From assembly GCF_035918095.1 (NCBI RefSeq), contig NZ_CP109137.1, positions 8,434,001 to 8,498,000 on the forward strand: 64,000 bases of DNA, written 5' to 3'. The DNA is from Streptomyces sp. NBC_01750 (lineage in GTDB: Bacteria; Actinomycetota; Actinomycetes; Streptomycetales; Streptomycetaceae). A model generated the notes under the pieces. The model did no database searches, was not told where the DNA came from, and was given only the letters and a program-made list of their open reading frames with translations. How positions within the stretch are numbered: the stretch's first letter is position 1; every line of letters starts with the position of its first letter. Positions 19,069 to 30,158 of this stretch are shown here, piece after piece. A program made the translations under genes and the position numbers.

Positions 19069-20565
19069 GTGCCTACGGCAAAGAACGAACACAACGAGCA
19101 GGCGGTACGTCACCGCTGGGTGGCACTTACCGTGGTGACACTCGCGGCCTTCCTCGACAACCTGGACGCCAATGCCGTCACCGTCGTACTCCCCGACATC
19201 CAGAAGGACCTGGGGGCGACCTTCGGCACTGCGCAGTGGACGCTGGCCGGTTACACCCTGGCCTATGCCCTGTTCCTGATCACCGGCGGACGGCTGGGAG
19301 ACATCTACGGGCGCAAGCGTCTGTTCCTGACCGGAGTTGTGGGCTTCACTCTTGCCTCGGTCGTCGCCGCCACGGCGACGAACGCCGAGATGCTCGTGGC
19401 AGGGCGGTTCGGTCAGGGCTTCACAGCGGCGCTGATGGTGCCGCAGGCGGTGTCGGTCATCATCACGATGTTCCGCCAGGACGAATGGCCGGGCGCATTC
19501 GCCGTCATGGGTATCGCGCTGAGTGTGGGAAGTGTCGGCGGTCCGCTGCTCGGCGGTCTGCTGGCCGAGGCGGACATCATGGGGCTCGGCTGGCGCGCCC
19601 TGTTCTTCCTGAACGTGCCGCTCGGAGTGCTCGCGGTGGCCATCGCCGCCCGGTACATGCCCGAGACCCGTTCCGACACACCACTGCGGCTCGACATCAC
19701 GGGTGTGCTGCTGCTGACCGTGGCCTCGCTCGGCCTGATGTATCCGCTGGTACAGGGACACGAACTGGGCTGGCCCGCCTGGTCGATGGCCGTGATCGCA
19801 CTGTCCCTGGTGCTGTTCGGCGTGTTCGTGGCGCAGCAGCGTCGCCGCCAGGAGCGCGACGGTTCCGCGCTGATTCCGCCGTCGCTGTTCGCCTACCGCT
19901 CCGCCAAGATCGGGCTGCCGCTGGTGGTGCTCTGCTACGGCGGTGTCGCGTCCTTCTTCCTCGTCCTGAGCTACCACGAGCAGGTCGGCCTGGGCTGGTC
20001 CGTACTCAAGACCGCGCTGGTGATGGCGGCGTGGCCGATCGGCATCATCGCGACCTTCCAGATCGCCTGGCGGTTCTCGGGCGGCCGCGGTCGTGACTTC
20101 GTACGGGGTGGGGCACTGCTCCTGGCTCTCGGCGGGGCCGGCGTGGTGTGGACCGTCAACTCCGGCGGTGCGGACCTGAACTGGGTTCCGCTGGTCTTCT
20201 CCGAGCTCGTCATGGGCTTCGGCCTGGGGCTGACCGCTCCGGTCCTCACGGCCGTCGTGCTCGGTGATGTGCCGCCGGAGAACGCGGGCGTCGGCTCGGG
20301 AGTGCTCAATGCGGCCATCCAGTTCGGCTCGGCCGCGGGTGTCGCGGGCGTCGGAGCCGTCTACTTCAGCCGCCTCGGCAGCGGGAGCGACATCGGCGAC
20401 TTCTCCTCGGTGACCTCGACGACGCTGGGCGTCAACATCGCCCTGTTCGTGCTGACGGCGGTGCTCGCCACCTTCCTCACCGGCCGCAAGGACGCGGCGG
20501 AGGCGGCCGCGGAGTCGGACGCCGGAGGGACCCAGCCCGAGCACGCCGCCGAACTGGCCGTGTAA
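19069..20565 (+). CDS. MFS drug exporter, DHA2 (14-helix) type
   Basis: 498 residues with many hydrophobic helices. The LGDIYGRKRLFL loop between helices 2 and 3 is the MFS signature, and the length and layout fit the 14-helix DHA2 drug:proton antiporters. The GTG start is chosen because AGGAG lies 8 bases upstream. It follows the PKS genes on the same strand after 82 bases, so the likely role is export of, or self-resistance to, the polyketide product. The substrate cannot be read from sequence. Confidence 0.92.
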   Translation: MPTAKNEHNEQAVRHRWVALTVVTLAAFLDNLDANAVTVVLPDIQKDLGATFGTAQWTLAGYTLAYALFLITGGRLGDIYGRKRLFLTGVVGFTLASVVAATATNAEMLVAGRFGQGFTAALMVPQAVSVIITMFRQDEWPGAFAVMGIALSVGSVGGPLLGGLLAEADIMGLGWRALFFLNVPLGVLAVAIAARYMPETRSDTPLRLDITGVLLLTVASLGLMYPLVQGHELGWPAWSMAVIALSLVLFGVFVAQQRRRQERDGSALIPPSLFAYRSAKIGLPLVVLCYGGVASFFLVLSYHEQVGLGWSVLKTALVMAAWPIGIIATFQIAWRFSGGRGRDFVRGGALLLALGGAGVVWTVNSGGADLNWVPLVFSELVMGFGLGLTAPVLTAVVLGDVPPENAGVGSGVLNAAIQFGSAAGVAGVGAVYFSRLGSGSDIGDFSSVTSTTLGVNIALFVLTAVLATFLTGRKDAAEAAAESDAGGTQPEHAAELAV

Positions 20566-20695
20566 AGCAAACCACCTTGTCCATCATCCGTTTCATCTGG
20601 CCGAGAACAATTCCCGAAAGCCAGGAGCCGATTGTCGGTCTCCGAATGCCGTGCCATGATGAAATTCCCCCAGTGTTAGATGTCAGGAGGAGCAC

Positions 20696-20881
20696 ATGAC
20701 CGACACGCCCCAGTGGGATTCCGTGCCGCAGGACGACGCCAAGGACAAGTTCAAGAAAGCCCTTGAGCAGAAGGGCAATGCGTCCCGGGCGAAGAAGGCG
20801 CACCAGGACGGCCGGATGCAGGTCAAGAACATGAGTGGACCCGCAGGCCAGAAGAGGTTCTACCGCCGAAAGACCGGGTGA
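20696..20881 (+). CDS. Small DUF5302-family protein
   Basis: 61 residues, very hydrophilic and charged. The pattern KFKKALEQK near residues 18-26 and the C-terminal FYRRKTG fit the DUF5302 family of short actinomycete proteins, whose function is unknown to me. A strong ribosome site (AGGAGGAG) lies just upstream of the ATG. A perfect 17-bp hairpin follows, so it looks like a small separate transcription unit. Nothing ties it to the polyketide pathway except position. Confidence 0.8.
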   Translation: MTDTPQWDSVPQDDAKDKFKKALEQKGNASRAKKAHQDGRMQVKNMSGPAGQKRFYRRKTG

Positions 20882-20912
20882 CGGGCACACACCGCCCCGA
20901 GAGTTTCGCAAA

Positions 20913-20954
20913 GGCTGCCGCGCCCGTCCGCAAAGGACGGGCGCGGCAGCCTTT
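20913..20954 (+). terminator. Strong terminator after the DUF5302 gene
   Basis: Arms 20913-20929 and 20935-20951 are perfect 17-base complements with a GCAAA loop, followed by TTT. It ends transcription of the exporter/DUF5302 stretch. Bases 20955-21270 hold no convincing gene; that part is AT-richer than its surroundings and may contain the promoter of the next gene. Confidence 0.88.
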
Positions 20955-21270
20955 CATCGTCTGCGGAAACGCCCGGCAAGGATTGGTCACGTTTCCCTTC
21001 ATGGGGATTGCTTCACGCGCTTGAAACCCGCTCAAGGATTGCTTGATTATTGCTTCAGGAACGGTCGACAAGCGTCCGTCACATACTCGGGGGTGATCGG
21101 TGAAAAAGCCTGTCACGGCGCTGTGTTCAGCGAATTCCGGCCGAATCGTCCGGACGGCTTCCGGTGGCCGTGCACGCCTTCCATGGCGGGAGCCGAGCCG
21201 TCTTCCAGTGCCGTTCGAGTACCGGCGGCGAAGGTGTGGGTACGGGCGCGGAACAGGCGCGCATCATGCG

Positions 21271-23070
21271 ATGAGGGAGTTGACCGCCGCCGCCATGACC
21301 GCCGCCGAGACCACCGAGACCACCGAGACCACCGAGAACCCGGCCGGCGCGCGCAGCCGGTGGGAGGCCGACGCCCTCGCGCGCGCCGCCCGCCTCGAAC
21401 GCCGGCTCGGCGATCCCTACGATCCGGCCAACCCGCACGGTCTGCGCGCCCTGTTCGCCGCGGACGAACGGCGCACACCGCCCGCGGAGACCGAGCAACT
21501 GCTCCTGGGAACAGGCCTCGGCGCCGAGTTCGTGCCCGCGGAGTACGGCGGACGACTGCTGCGCGCCGATCTGCTCGCCCGCGCCCTGCGCCCTGTCTTC
21601 CGGCGCGACGTCGCGCTCGGCTTCGGCGTCGGCATCACCTCGCTGTTCGCCACCTCCGCGGTCTGGGCGGCGGGCACGGAGGAACAGCGCCGGAGCACCG
21701 CCGACCTGCTGCTCGACGGTGGCCGGGCCACGATCCTGCACCACGAACTCGCCCACGCCAACGCGATCCTGCGGCATGAGTTCACCGCACGCACCGCACC
21801 GGGCGGCGGCTATCTGCTCCACGGCCGCAAGGACGTGATCATCAACGCCTCGCGTGCCGACATCTACGTCGCCTACGCGCGGACCGACCCGGCGCGCGGA
21901 CCGCGCAGCCACTCGGTGCTGCTCCTCGACCCCACGCAGCTGCCCTCAGGCCGGGTGCGCGGGCTGCCCCGTATCGCCACACCCGGCATGCGCGGCGCCC
22001 TGTTCTCCGGGCTGGAGTTCGACCACTGCGCCGTCCCCGGCGGCGCACTGGTCGGCCGCACGGGCGAGGGCGTCTCCCTGGCCCTGCGCACCTTCCAGAT
22101 CAACCGCAGCCTGATCTGCGGCGTCGTCACCGCGGCCGCCGACACCGTGCTGCACTCCGCGGTGCGCGCCGTCACCACCGGCCGCAGCGCGCCCGTGGCC
22201 CGCCGCTGGCACAAGCCGCTGACGGGCGTCTTCGCCGATCTGCTGGCCTGCGACAGCATGGCGACCGTCGCGCTGCGCGCGCTCAGTCTGCTGCCCGACC
22301 GTGCCCATATGCTCGCCGCCGCCGTCAAATATGTGGTGCCCGACCTGCTGCGGGAGGACCTGGAGGAGCTCGCCGCTGTGCTCGGCTCGCGCGGATTCGA
22401 GCTCGACAGCCCCGAGTTCGGCGCCCTCGACAAGCTGGCACGCGATCTGCCGGTGGCCGGACTCGGCCATGCCGGAACCGCCTCCTGCCAGGCCGTCATC
22501 GTCCCGCAGCTGCGCACCCTGGCCGAGCGGGCCTGGTTCGCCGAGGAGGAGCCGCCCCCCGAGCTGTTCCGCAAGGGCGCCGAACTGCCCTGCCTGGACT
22601 ACCGGTTGCTGGGCATCGCCGATGGTGGCGACTTCATGGCCGCCTCCCTGACCGGTTCCGCCGCCAGACTCGCCGCGTCCCGTGGCGTCGGCGGCCGGCT
22701 GACCGCACTCGCCGACCTGGCCGAAGGCTTCGTCACCGAACTGCGCGCCCTGCGCGAACAGTGCCGACAGCTGCCGGACTTCGGCACCAGCGGCCCGCCG
22801 GGCCCCGCGGTGTGCGTACTCAGTGACCGCTACTGCCTGGTGGTCGCCGCAGCGGCGGTCCTCGGCATCTGGGAGGGCCAGGACGGCACCGACCCCTTCC
22901 TCGCCGACCCCGCCTGGGCGGTCCTCGCGCTGTCCCGGCTCGGCGCGCGGCTCGGGATTCTCGTACCCGAACTCAGCGACGACTGCCTGGGACAGGTGCT
23001 CGAGGAGCTGATCCGCCGCTACCGGACCGGCAGCAGCTGCGACCTGGACGCCACGGAACTCGCCCGGTGA
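21271..23070 (+). CDS. Large acyl-CoA dehydrogenase/oxidase-like flavoprotein
   Basis: About 599 residues, longer than the usual 380-residue acyl-CoA dehydrogenase. The N-terminal half has the family fold features: an alpha domain, then a beta domain running from about residue 150 (GRATILHHELAHANA) through LHGRKDVIINASRADIYVAY. Later parts are diverged and I could not assign a catalytic glutamate with confidence. The start is uncertain: ATG 21271 has no good ribosome site, and ATG 21295 is a fair alternative. A Thr/Glu repeat (ETTETTETTE) sits close to the N-terminus. It is followed 28 bases later by the PPTase gene, so both probably serve the PKS pathway. It could oxidise a carrier- or CoA-bound intermediate. 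Confidence 0.75.
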   Translation: MRELTAAAMTAAETTETTETTENPAGARSRWEADALARAARLERRLGDPYDPANPHGLRALFAADERRTPPAETEQLLLGTGLGAEFVPAEYGGRLLRADLLARALRPVFRRDVALGFGVGITSLFATSAVWAAGTEEQRRSTADLLLDGGRATILHHELAHANAILRHEFTARTAPGGGYLLHGRKDVIINASRADIYVAYARTDPARGPRSHSVLLLDPTQLPSGRVRGLPRIATPGMRGALFSGLEFDHCAVPGGALVGRTGEGVSLALRTFQINRSLICGVVTAAADTVLHSAVRAVTTGRSAPVARRWHKPLTGVFADLLACDSMATVALRALSLLPDRAHMLAAAVKYVVPDLLREDLEELAAVLGSRGFELDSPEFGALDKLARDLPVAGLGHAGTASCQAVIVPQLRTLAERAWFAEEEPPPELFRKGAELPCLDYRLLGIADGGDFMAASLTGSAARLAASRGVGGRLTALADLAEGFVTELRALREQCRQLPDFGTSGPPGPAVCVLSDRYCLVVAAAAVLGIWEGQDGTDPFLADPAWAVLALSRLGARLGILVPELSDDCLGQVLEELIRRYRTGSSCDLDATELAR

Positions 23071-23098
23071 GCACAGCGAGACAAGGGAGTGAACACGG

Positions 23099-23926
23099 AT
23101 GACGGACACGCAGCGCATCACGGCGCCGATCCACGTCGGCGGCCCGGACGGGCCGTGGCACGAGGTGTACGAGGGAATGGAGCAGCGCGGCAACGCGGTG
23201 GTGTACACGACATGGGGCGAATGGCTCCCCTTCGCCGTCGTGGACCCCGCGCTGCGCCCGCTCCTCGGCCGCGACTGGCAACGCTACCGCCGCACTGCCG
23301 ACCCCACGGTCCGCTACCGCTTCGTCGCTTCACGGCTGGCCCTCAAATTCACCGCGGCAGCCGCACTGGGCACCACCCCCGCCGAGCTGGACCTCGCGTA
23401 CAAGCTCGGCGGCCGGCCGTATCTGCGCGGCCTCGACCAGATCGACGTGAGTCTCACCCATACCGACGACCTGATCGCCGTGGGTATCAGCCGCAACGGC
23501 AGGATCGGCGTCGATGCCGAACCGTCGAGTCGGCTGATGTCCTTCGAGCTGCTCAACAGCCATGTGTGCACGCCGGCGGAACGCCTGGAGCTCGAAGGTC
23601 TGCCCGACGGCCGGCGGGCGGCCGGGATGCTGCGTCTGTGGACCCTCAAGGAGGCCTACACCAAGGCGATCGGCCAGGGACTACGCCTGGGCTTCACCGA
23701 GTTCGGCTTCGGTCCCGGCAGCGGCGGACTGCTCGCCCCCGACGGCACCGCGGCGGCGCGTGGCGAGTGGGCGTTCTCCACCCATGAGGTGCTGGGTCGC
23801 TATCTGGTGAGCGTGGCCTGCCACGACGCGGGCCTCGACACCTCACGCGACACCGCGACGCGGACCATGCTCGACGAGGGATTCATGGGGGCGGTCACGG
23901 AGCTGCTCGCCCCCGGCTGCGCCTGA
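23099..23926 (+). CDS. Sfp-type 4'-phosphopantetheinyl transferase
   Basis: 275 residues. It shows the two metal and catalytic motifs of the family: IGVDAEPS and WTLKEAYTKAIG (the WxxKEAxxKA pattern). Such enzymes move the phosphopantetheine arm of CoA onto the serine of ACP and PCP domains. Here it would activate the PKS ACPs and perhaps the two free carriers in the window (40488 and 57471). The start ATG follows a GGGAG site. It is encoded downstream of the acyl-CoA dehydrogenase-like gene, apparently in the same transcript. Confidence 0.93.
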   Translation: MTDTQRITAPIHVGGPDGPWHEVYEGMEQRGNAVVYTTWGEWLPFAVVDPALRPLLGRDWQRYRRTADPTVRYRFVASRLALKFTAAAALGTTPAELDLAYKLGGRPYLRGLDQIDVSLTHTDDLIAVGISRNGRIGVDAEPSSRLMSFELLNSHVCTPAERLELEGLPDGRRAAGMLRLWTLKEAYTKAIGQGLRLGFTEFGFGPGSGGLLAPDGTAAARGEWAFSTHEVLGRYLVSVACHDAGLDTSRDTATRTMLDEGFMGAVTELLAPGCA

Positions 23927-24391
23927 CGCCTACGGTCGCCGCGGGCCGACACCGCGACCTCATGAGCCGCGGAATCAACCCCGCCTGAGAAGCGTTCGGG
24001 CCGCAGTCCAGTCCCGCTGGAGAAAACAGGGCCTTTGCCCCACTTGTGGCTACCGTGCTGCTGATGGCCGCGACGCGAGGCGAGGAGGGCGCCATGGCAG
24101 AACGGAGCCCCCCGTCACCTCCGGCCCGTCGCGCGCCCTTCCGGTGCTTCCCGGTGGTGCGCCGCCTCCCCACCGGACGCACCACCGGGGCCAATCCCTC
24201 CATACGCGCGACCGTGCACGCCTTCGGCGCAACGGCAGCGCCGCCCCGCTGAACGCCGCGCGGAAAGGCGGGCCGAAGCCCGGCCGACCGCCGTGTCAGC
24301 GGCATGTCAGCCCCGTATGGGCCGCCTTTCGCATACTCGTTCCGCGCTCGCAGAGAGGAGTGAGGGGTTTCTCAGCACCTAGCCGCAGACC
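23927..24391. other. Intergenic region, no firm gene; one short ORF with a good ribosome site
   Basis: About 465 bases. ATG 24094 is preceded by GAGGAGGG at good spacing and opens a 52-codon frame to 24252. The peptide is Arg/Pro/Ala-rich, has no recognisable motif and could be chance in such GC-rich DNA. A GAGAGGAGTGAGG stretch at 24351-24364 lies upstream of the next gene but too far from its ATGs for a normal ribosome site. Confidence 0.4.
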
Positions 24392-24451
24392 ATGACGCGG
24401 ATGTGCGCACCCCGGACAGCGATGACCGCAAACTGCTCCTCAGACGTGGCG

Positions 24452-27400
24452 ATGACCGTGGTCGTCGACCCCGGGCAGCCTCCCTACGACACCCCGCCCG
24501 TGCTGGAACTGCGCGGCCCCGTGGACCCCGCCCGCATCGAGGCGGCCTTCGACCGGGCCGCGGCGCATCAGGGCGAGGGAATGGCCTGGCAGCACCAGCT
24601 GCTGCGGCATGGCCCCGACCACCACACGCTGCACCTCAGCACCGAGGCCGAAGGCGTACCCGCCGGCTTCCCGGCCGGCCTGCTGGCCGACCTGCTCACT
24701 CTCGCGCTCGTCACCACGTCACCGCTCGCCCCCGCCCAGTACGCGGCGCTGCGGGCCGCCCGTACCGGGACACGCCCCCGTTACACGTCCGCCGTACTGG
24801 AGGCACGAGGCCCCCTCGATCCCGTAGCGCTGAGGCACGCCCTGTACGCCGTCGTCGCCGCCCACCCCCTGTTGTCGGCACGCCTGGACAGCCGCTCCGG
24901 TGGCCGGATGACCTGCCACCCGACACCCCGGGCCGCCCACGAGCTGCTGTGGGAGGAGGAGTTCACCGACGAGGCCGGGGTGCGGCGGGCAGTCGCCGCC
25001 GCGGGCCGCAGCCTGGACCCGTCGGCCGGCCGCACCGTACAGGCGGTGCTGGCCCGGGACCGCCGCCCGGCAGGACCGTACGCCGACCGGCTCGTGCTCG
25101 TCGTCCACGAGCTCGTCGTCGACGACATCTCCTGGCGGATCCTGCTGGAGGACCTGGAGGCCGCACTCGACGCGATCGACGCGGGCGCCCCGCCCGGACT
25201 GCCGCCCGAGGCCGTGCCCTTCGAGGAGTGGATCGCCAGTCTCCGACGCGGCGCCGCCGATCCCGGCGAGGCGGTCCGCTGGCGCGAGACGGCCGACGCG
25301 CGTGCCTCGGCCCAGGCCTTCGTCGCCTCGCTGCCCGTACCGGACACGGCACCCCTGCACCACCCGGGATTCACCCTCGACGCCGCGGCGACCGCACGGC
25401 TGACCGGTCCGCTGCCCAGGCGGTACGGCCTGAACGTTCAGCAAGTGCTCACCGGAGCCGTCGGGCTGGCGCTGGCCCGCTGGCGGGGACACCAGGACGT
25501 CGCCTTCGACCTGCGGACGGACGGGAGGCAGGGCAGCCACGACCTGGCCCGCACCGTCGGCCCCTTCGCATCGGCCCACCCCGTCCTCCTCGACGCCGAC
25601 CGCACCCGGCCCGCCGACGGCTATCTGACGCAGGCCGCCCCCGCGCTCGCCGAAACGGGCGGCACCGCGTTCGTGGCCTGCAGCGAATACACGCCGGATC
25701 CGGTGCTGCGGCTCGTACTGCGCGAGCTCGTGCCCACCCTGGTGTCCTTCACCCCGCACGGCCCTGACGAACTGCCGCCCGCCACCAGCCGGTTCCGCGC
25801 AACAGCGGAACACCGCCCGGCCCGGCACACCACTGCGCGGTCCACCGTGGACATCCACTCCCGCGTCATGGACGGCATGCTGCGGATCTCCGTGGACTGG
25901 GTGCCGTGCGCCGTCGACGGCGTCACCGAGGACTCGGTGCAGGCCCTCACCGTCCTCCTGCGCGACGTCCTGGAAGAGCTCGCCGGGAGCGAGCACCACA
26001 GCCCGTCCGTACGGAGCCTGGCCCCGTCCCCGCTCCAGCGGGAGCTGTTCACCGACGCCGCAGCCCACCCCGGCACCGGCCGCCATGTCGAACAGCTCGC
26101 GTGGACCTGGTACGGGCCGCTGGACACCAGCTGCTTCACCGCGGCCTGGCAGTCCGTCTTCGACCGCGATACCGCACTGCGCGTCGCCTTCGAGGACGGC
26201 CCCGAGCTCCGGCTCGTACTCCACGACCAGGTGTCGCCCGAGGTGGTACGGCTGCCCCACGGCGCCGCCGAATGGCGTGAGCTCGTCGCGCGCGACCGGC
26301 TGCGCGGCTTCGACCTGCGCCGGCCCGGGCCCCTGCGGGCCACGCTGCTGGACGGCGACCTGGACCAGGCCGCCGCGGGGTCGTTCACCCGGGTCCTGTT
26401 GACCTATCACCACGCCCTGCTCGACGGCTGGAGCGTCCGGCTCCTGCTGCAGCAGTTCTACCGCGCCTATCTGGCCGGAGGCACGCTCCCCGGCGGTGAC
26501 CGGCGCCCCGACATCCGCGACTACACGGACTGGCTCCGTGCTCAGGACACGGCGGCTGCCAAGGAGTTCTGGACCCGGGCCGCACCGCGGGCCGGTGCGG
26601 CGACCTCCCCGGTGCCCGCGGCGTCCGCGCTGCCCGCGGGCCCGGCAGGCCGGCTCACGTCATGGGCCGGTGCGTCCGCGGTCCGCGCCGGAACAGGCCG
26701 CATCCGGCTGCGGCTCACACCGGACGAGGCCGCCAGGCTCAGCGCCTGGGCGGGCGGCTGGGGCGTTACGGAGAGCAGCGCGCTGCAGGCCGTCTGGGCC
26801 CTGCTGCTGTACCGGGCCACCGGTGCCGCCGGACCCGTGCCGATCCGCTTCAGCGTGGCAGTGTCCGGACGTGGCATCGCGCTCGAAGGCGTGGACCGAA
26901 TGCCGGGAACGCTGCGCAACCCGCTGCCGATGTCCGCCGAGGTCGACCCGGAGTCGACCGTGCCCAGGCTGCTCGCCGCCCTGCGCGACCAGGCGCTGGA
27001 CAAGGCCGCGTACGAGTGGGTCTCGGCAGGCCAGATCCGTGCCTGGACCGGCCGTCCCGACGGAGCCGACAGCCTGGGCGCCGCGGAGGTGCACCCCGAC
27101 GACACCCTGCTCGTCTTCGAGAGCCGCCAGCAGCAGGACGGACTCGCACAAGAACTCGCCGCCCGCGGCATCCGGGTGGGATTCCCGGAGACCACCGGCA
27201 CCAGCACCGCGCACCCCCTCACCCTGGTCGCCCACCACGACAGCGCCGGAGGCCTGGTGCTGACAGCCACCCACGACCTGGCCCGCTGCGCCGACGCCAC
27301 CGGCGTCCTCAACGACGGCGCCCGGCTGCTGCGCGAACTCCCGCACATCGCCGACGAGTTCCGGACCATCGCCGACGTACTGCGGACCCTGACCCCCCTT

Positions 27401-27826
27401 CGCGCGCCGGACGACACCACAGAGCCCGCGTTCATCACCCTGCGGGCGGCCGAACGGCCCGGCGCGAGCACCGTCTGCCTCGTCCCGGCGCCCGGCACGC
27501 CCCGCTCCTGCTACGACCAGCTCGCCCGCCTGTACGAAGGACCCGGGGCACTGCTGCTCCTGAGCCCGGCCCCCGAAGGGGCGAAAGCCCACCTCGCCGC
27601 GCTCCGGCCGCTGCTCGACGCGGGCGAACGCCTTGTGCTCGGCGGCTTCTCGGGCGGCGGAGTCATCGCGTACGGGATCGCACAGCTCATCGCGGCGGAC
27701 GGCGGGCGGCCTCCGCTCACCGTCCTCAGCACTGCGACCACCGGACCGGGGACCGCGGCCGCCGACGGCGAGGAAAGCGTCCGCGCCCTCGCCCGGATGC
27801 TCGAAGAGGCCGCGGAACGAGCCTGA
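24452..27826 (+). CDS. Free-standing NRPS-like protein: degenerate E/C-like domain, C domain, short TE-like domain
   Basis: About 1124 residues from ATG 24452; upstream in-frame ATGs at 24392 and 24422 are possible starts. Domain 1 (about 80-510) resembles an epimerisation domain, but the HHxxxDG signature reads HELVVDD, so it is probably inactive. Domain 2 (from about 530) is a condensation domain with an intact signature, HHALLDGWS. Domain 3 (last 115 residues or so) starts like a type I/II thioesterase and has GGFSGGG (a GxSxG nucleophile), but it stops before the usual Asp/His part. No adenylation or carrier domain is present. Since the PKS lacks a TE, this protein may release the chain by C-domain amide or ester formation. 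This role is inference. Confidence 0.8.
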   Translation: MTVVVDPGQPPYDTPPVLELRGPVDPARIEAAFDRAAAHQGEGMAWQHQLLRHGPDHHTLHLSTEAEGVPAGFPAGLLADLLTLALVTTSPLAPAQYAALRAARTGTRPRYTSAVLEARGPLDPVALRHALYAVVAAHPLLSARLDSRSGGRMTCHPTPRAAHELLWEEEFTDEAGVRRAVAAAGRSLDPSAGRTVQAVLARDRRPAGPYADRLVLVVHELVVDDISWRILLEDLEAALDAIDAGAPPGLPPEAVPFEEWIASLRRGAADPGEAVRWRETADARASAQAFVASLPVPDTAPLHHPGFTLDAAATARLTGPLPRRYGLNVQQVLTGAVGLALARWRGHQDVAFDLRTDGRQGSHDLARTVGPFASAHPVLLDADRTRPADGYLTQAAPALAETGGTAFVACSEYTPDPVLRLVLRELVPTLVSFTPHGPDELPPATSRFRATAEHRPARHTTARSTVDIHSRVMDGMLRISVDWVPCAVDGVTEDSVQALTVLLRDVLEELAGSEHHSPSVRSLAPSPLQRELFTDAAAHPGTGRHVEQLAWTWYGPLDTSCFTAAWQSVFDRDTALRVAFEDGPELRLVLHDQVSPEVVRLPHGAAEWRELVARDRLRGFDLRRPGPLRATLLDGDLDQAAAGSFTRVLLTYHHALLDGWSVRLLLQQFYRAYLAGGTLPGGDRRPDIRDYTDWLRAQDTAAAKEFWTRAAPRAGAATSPVPAASALPAGPAGRLTSWAGASAVRAGTGRIRLRLTPDEAARLSAWAGGWGVTESSALQAVWALLLYRATGAAGPVPIRFSVAVSGRGIALEGVDRMPGTLRNPLPMSAEVDPESTVPRLLAALRDQALDKAAYEWVSAGQIRAWTGRPDGADSLGAAEVHPDDTLLVFESRQQQDGLAQELAARGIRVGFPETTGTSTAHPLTLVAHHDSAGGLVLTATHDLARCADATGVLNDGARLLRELPHIADEFRTIADVLRTLTPLRAPDDTTEPAFITLRAAERPGASTVCLVPAPGTPRSCYDQLARLYEGPGALLLLSPAPEGAKAHLAALRPLLDAGERLVLGGFSGGGVIAYGIAQLIAADGGRPPLTVLSTATTGPGTAAADGEESVRALARMLEEAAERA

Positions 27827-27875
27827 TGCCCCCCGCACACAGACCATCCACACAACCCTGACCTTCTGGAGAGTC

Positions 27876-29084
<1,209 letters not shown>

Positions 29085-29174
29085 CCACGGACGACCGGCA
29101 ACAACCGACCGGCAACAACCGGCCACCGGCCCCGCCCCGGCCCCAGTGCCGCCAACAGGAGTTCAGGAGTGCAT

Positions 29175-30158
29175 GTGCGTATCGCGGTGACAGGCTCCAT
29201 TGCCACGGACCATCTGATGGTCTTTCCCGGCCGGTTCGCGGATCAGCTGATCCCCGACCAACTCGCCCATGTCTCCCTGTCCTTCCTCGTCGACGAGCTC
29301 GAAGTGCGCCGTGGTGGGGTCGCCGCCAACATCGCTTTCGGGCTCGGCAGCCTCGGTCTCACGCCACTGCTGGTGGGGGCCGTGGGAAGCGACTTCGCCG
29401 AATACGAGGTCTGGCTGAACGAGCACGGCGTCGACACTGGCGCCGTCCGTGTCTCCGCCACCCGGCAGACGGCCCGCTTCATGTGCATCACCGACCAGGA
29501 CTCCAACCAGATCGCGTCGTTCTACGCGGGCGCGATGGCGGAGGCTGCCGACATCGGCATCGGTAACCTGTCCACTTCCCAGACCCGCCCCGACCTCGTG
29601 CTCGTCTCACCGAACGATCCGGCAGCGATGCTGCGGCACACCACAGAGTGCCGGGAGCTCGGCATCCCCTTCGCCGCCGACCCTTCGCAGCAGCTCGCGC
29701 GGCTGGAGCAGGGCGAGGTGCGGGACCTCGTGGACGGCGCGGAGTGGCTGTTCACCAACGAGTACGAGGCCGCGCTGCTGCTCGAACGCACCGGCTGGAC
29801 ACGCGAGAAGGTCCTCGCACTGGTGGGCACCTGGGTCACCACCCTGGGCGAGGCCGGAGTGAGGATCGACCGCGCGGGACAGCCACCGCTCACCGTCCCG
29901 GGCGTCGCCGACACCCCCGTCGTCGATCCGACCGGCATCGGAGACGCCTTCCGGGCCGGCTTCCTGGCCGCCCACAGCCGGCAGCTGCCCCTCGTGCCCG
30001 CCGCCCGGCTGGGCTGTACGGTCGCGTCCCTTGCCCTCGCGACGGTGGGCTCGCAGTCGTACCGGGCCGACCCCGCGCAACTCCTCGCGACCGTCGAGAA
30101 GGCCTACGGCACGGACGCGGCGAAACCGCTCGTGCCGTGGCTGGGCGGCCGGTCGTGA
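29175..30158 (+). CDS. PfkB-family kinase, probable adenosine kinase
   Basis: About 327 residues of the ribokinase/PfkB family. The glycine-rich substrate-binding part RRGGVAANIAFGLG and the C-terminal DPTGIGDAFRAGF (catalytic Asp and anion hole) are clear. In this context, adenosine is the natural substrate: it would clear adenosine released by S-adenosylhomocysteine hydrolase (34526). GTG 29175 is taken as start because AGGAG lies 5 bases before it; the GTG six bases upstream overlaps that site. It overlaps the next gene (GTGA). Sugar kinase activity cannot be excluded from sequence alone. Confidence 0.88.
   Translation: MRIAVTGSIATDHLMVFPGRFADQLIPDQLAHVSLSFLVDELEVRRGGVAANIAFGLGSLGLTPLLVGAVGSDFAEYEVWLNEHGVDTGAVRVSATRQTARFMCITDQDSNQIASFYAGAMAEAADIGIGNLSTSQTRPDLVLVSPNDPAAMLRHTTECRELGIPFAADPSQQLARLEQGEVRDLVDGAEWLFTNEYEAALLLERTGWTREKVLALVGTWVTTLGEAGVRIDRAGQPPLTVPGVADTPVVDPTGIGDAFRAGFLAAHSRQLPLVPAARLGCTVASLALATVGSQSYRADPAQLLATVEKAYGTDAAKPLVPWLGGRS

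Noticed and set aside
20835..21779. 314-codon plus-strand frame
   Set aside because: It overlaps the DUF5302 end, runs through a strong terminator and then lies out of frame inside the acyl-CoA dehydrogenase-like gene.
26650..27826. Complete thioesterase domain on the C-domain protein
   Set aside because: Only about 115 residues remain after the C domain; the GxSxG is present but the Asp/His half is missing, so I call it TE-like and short.
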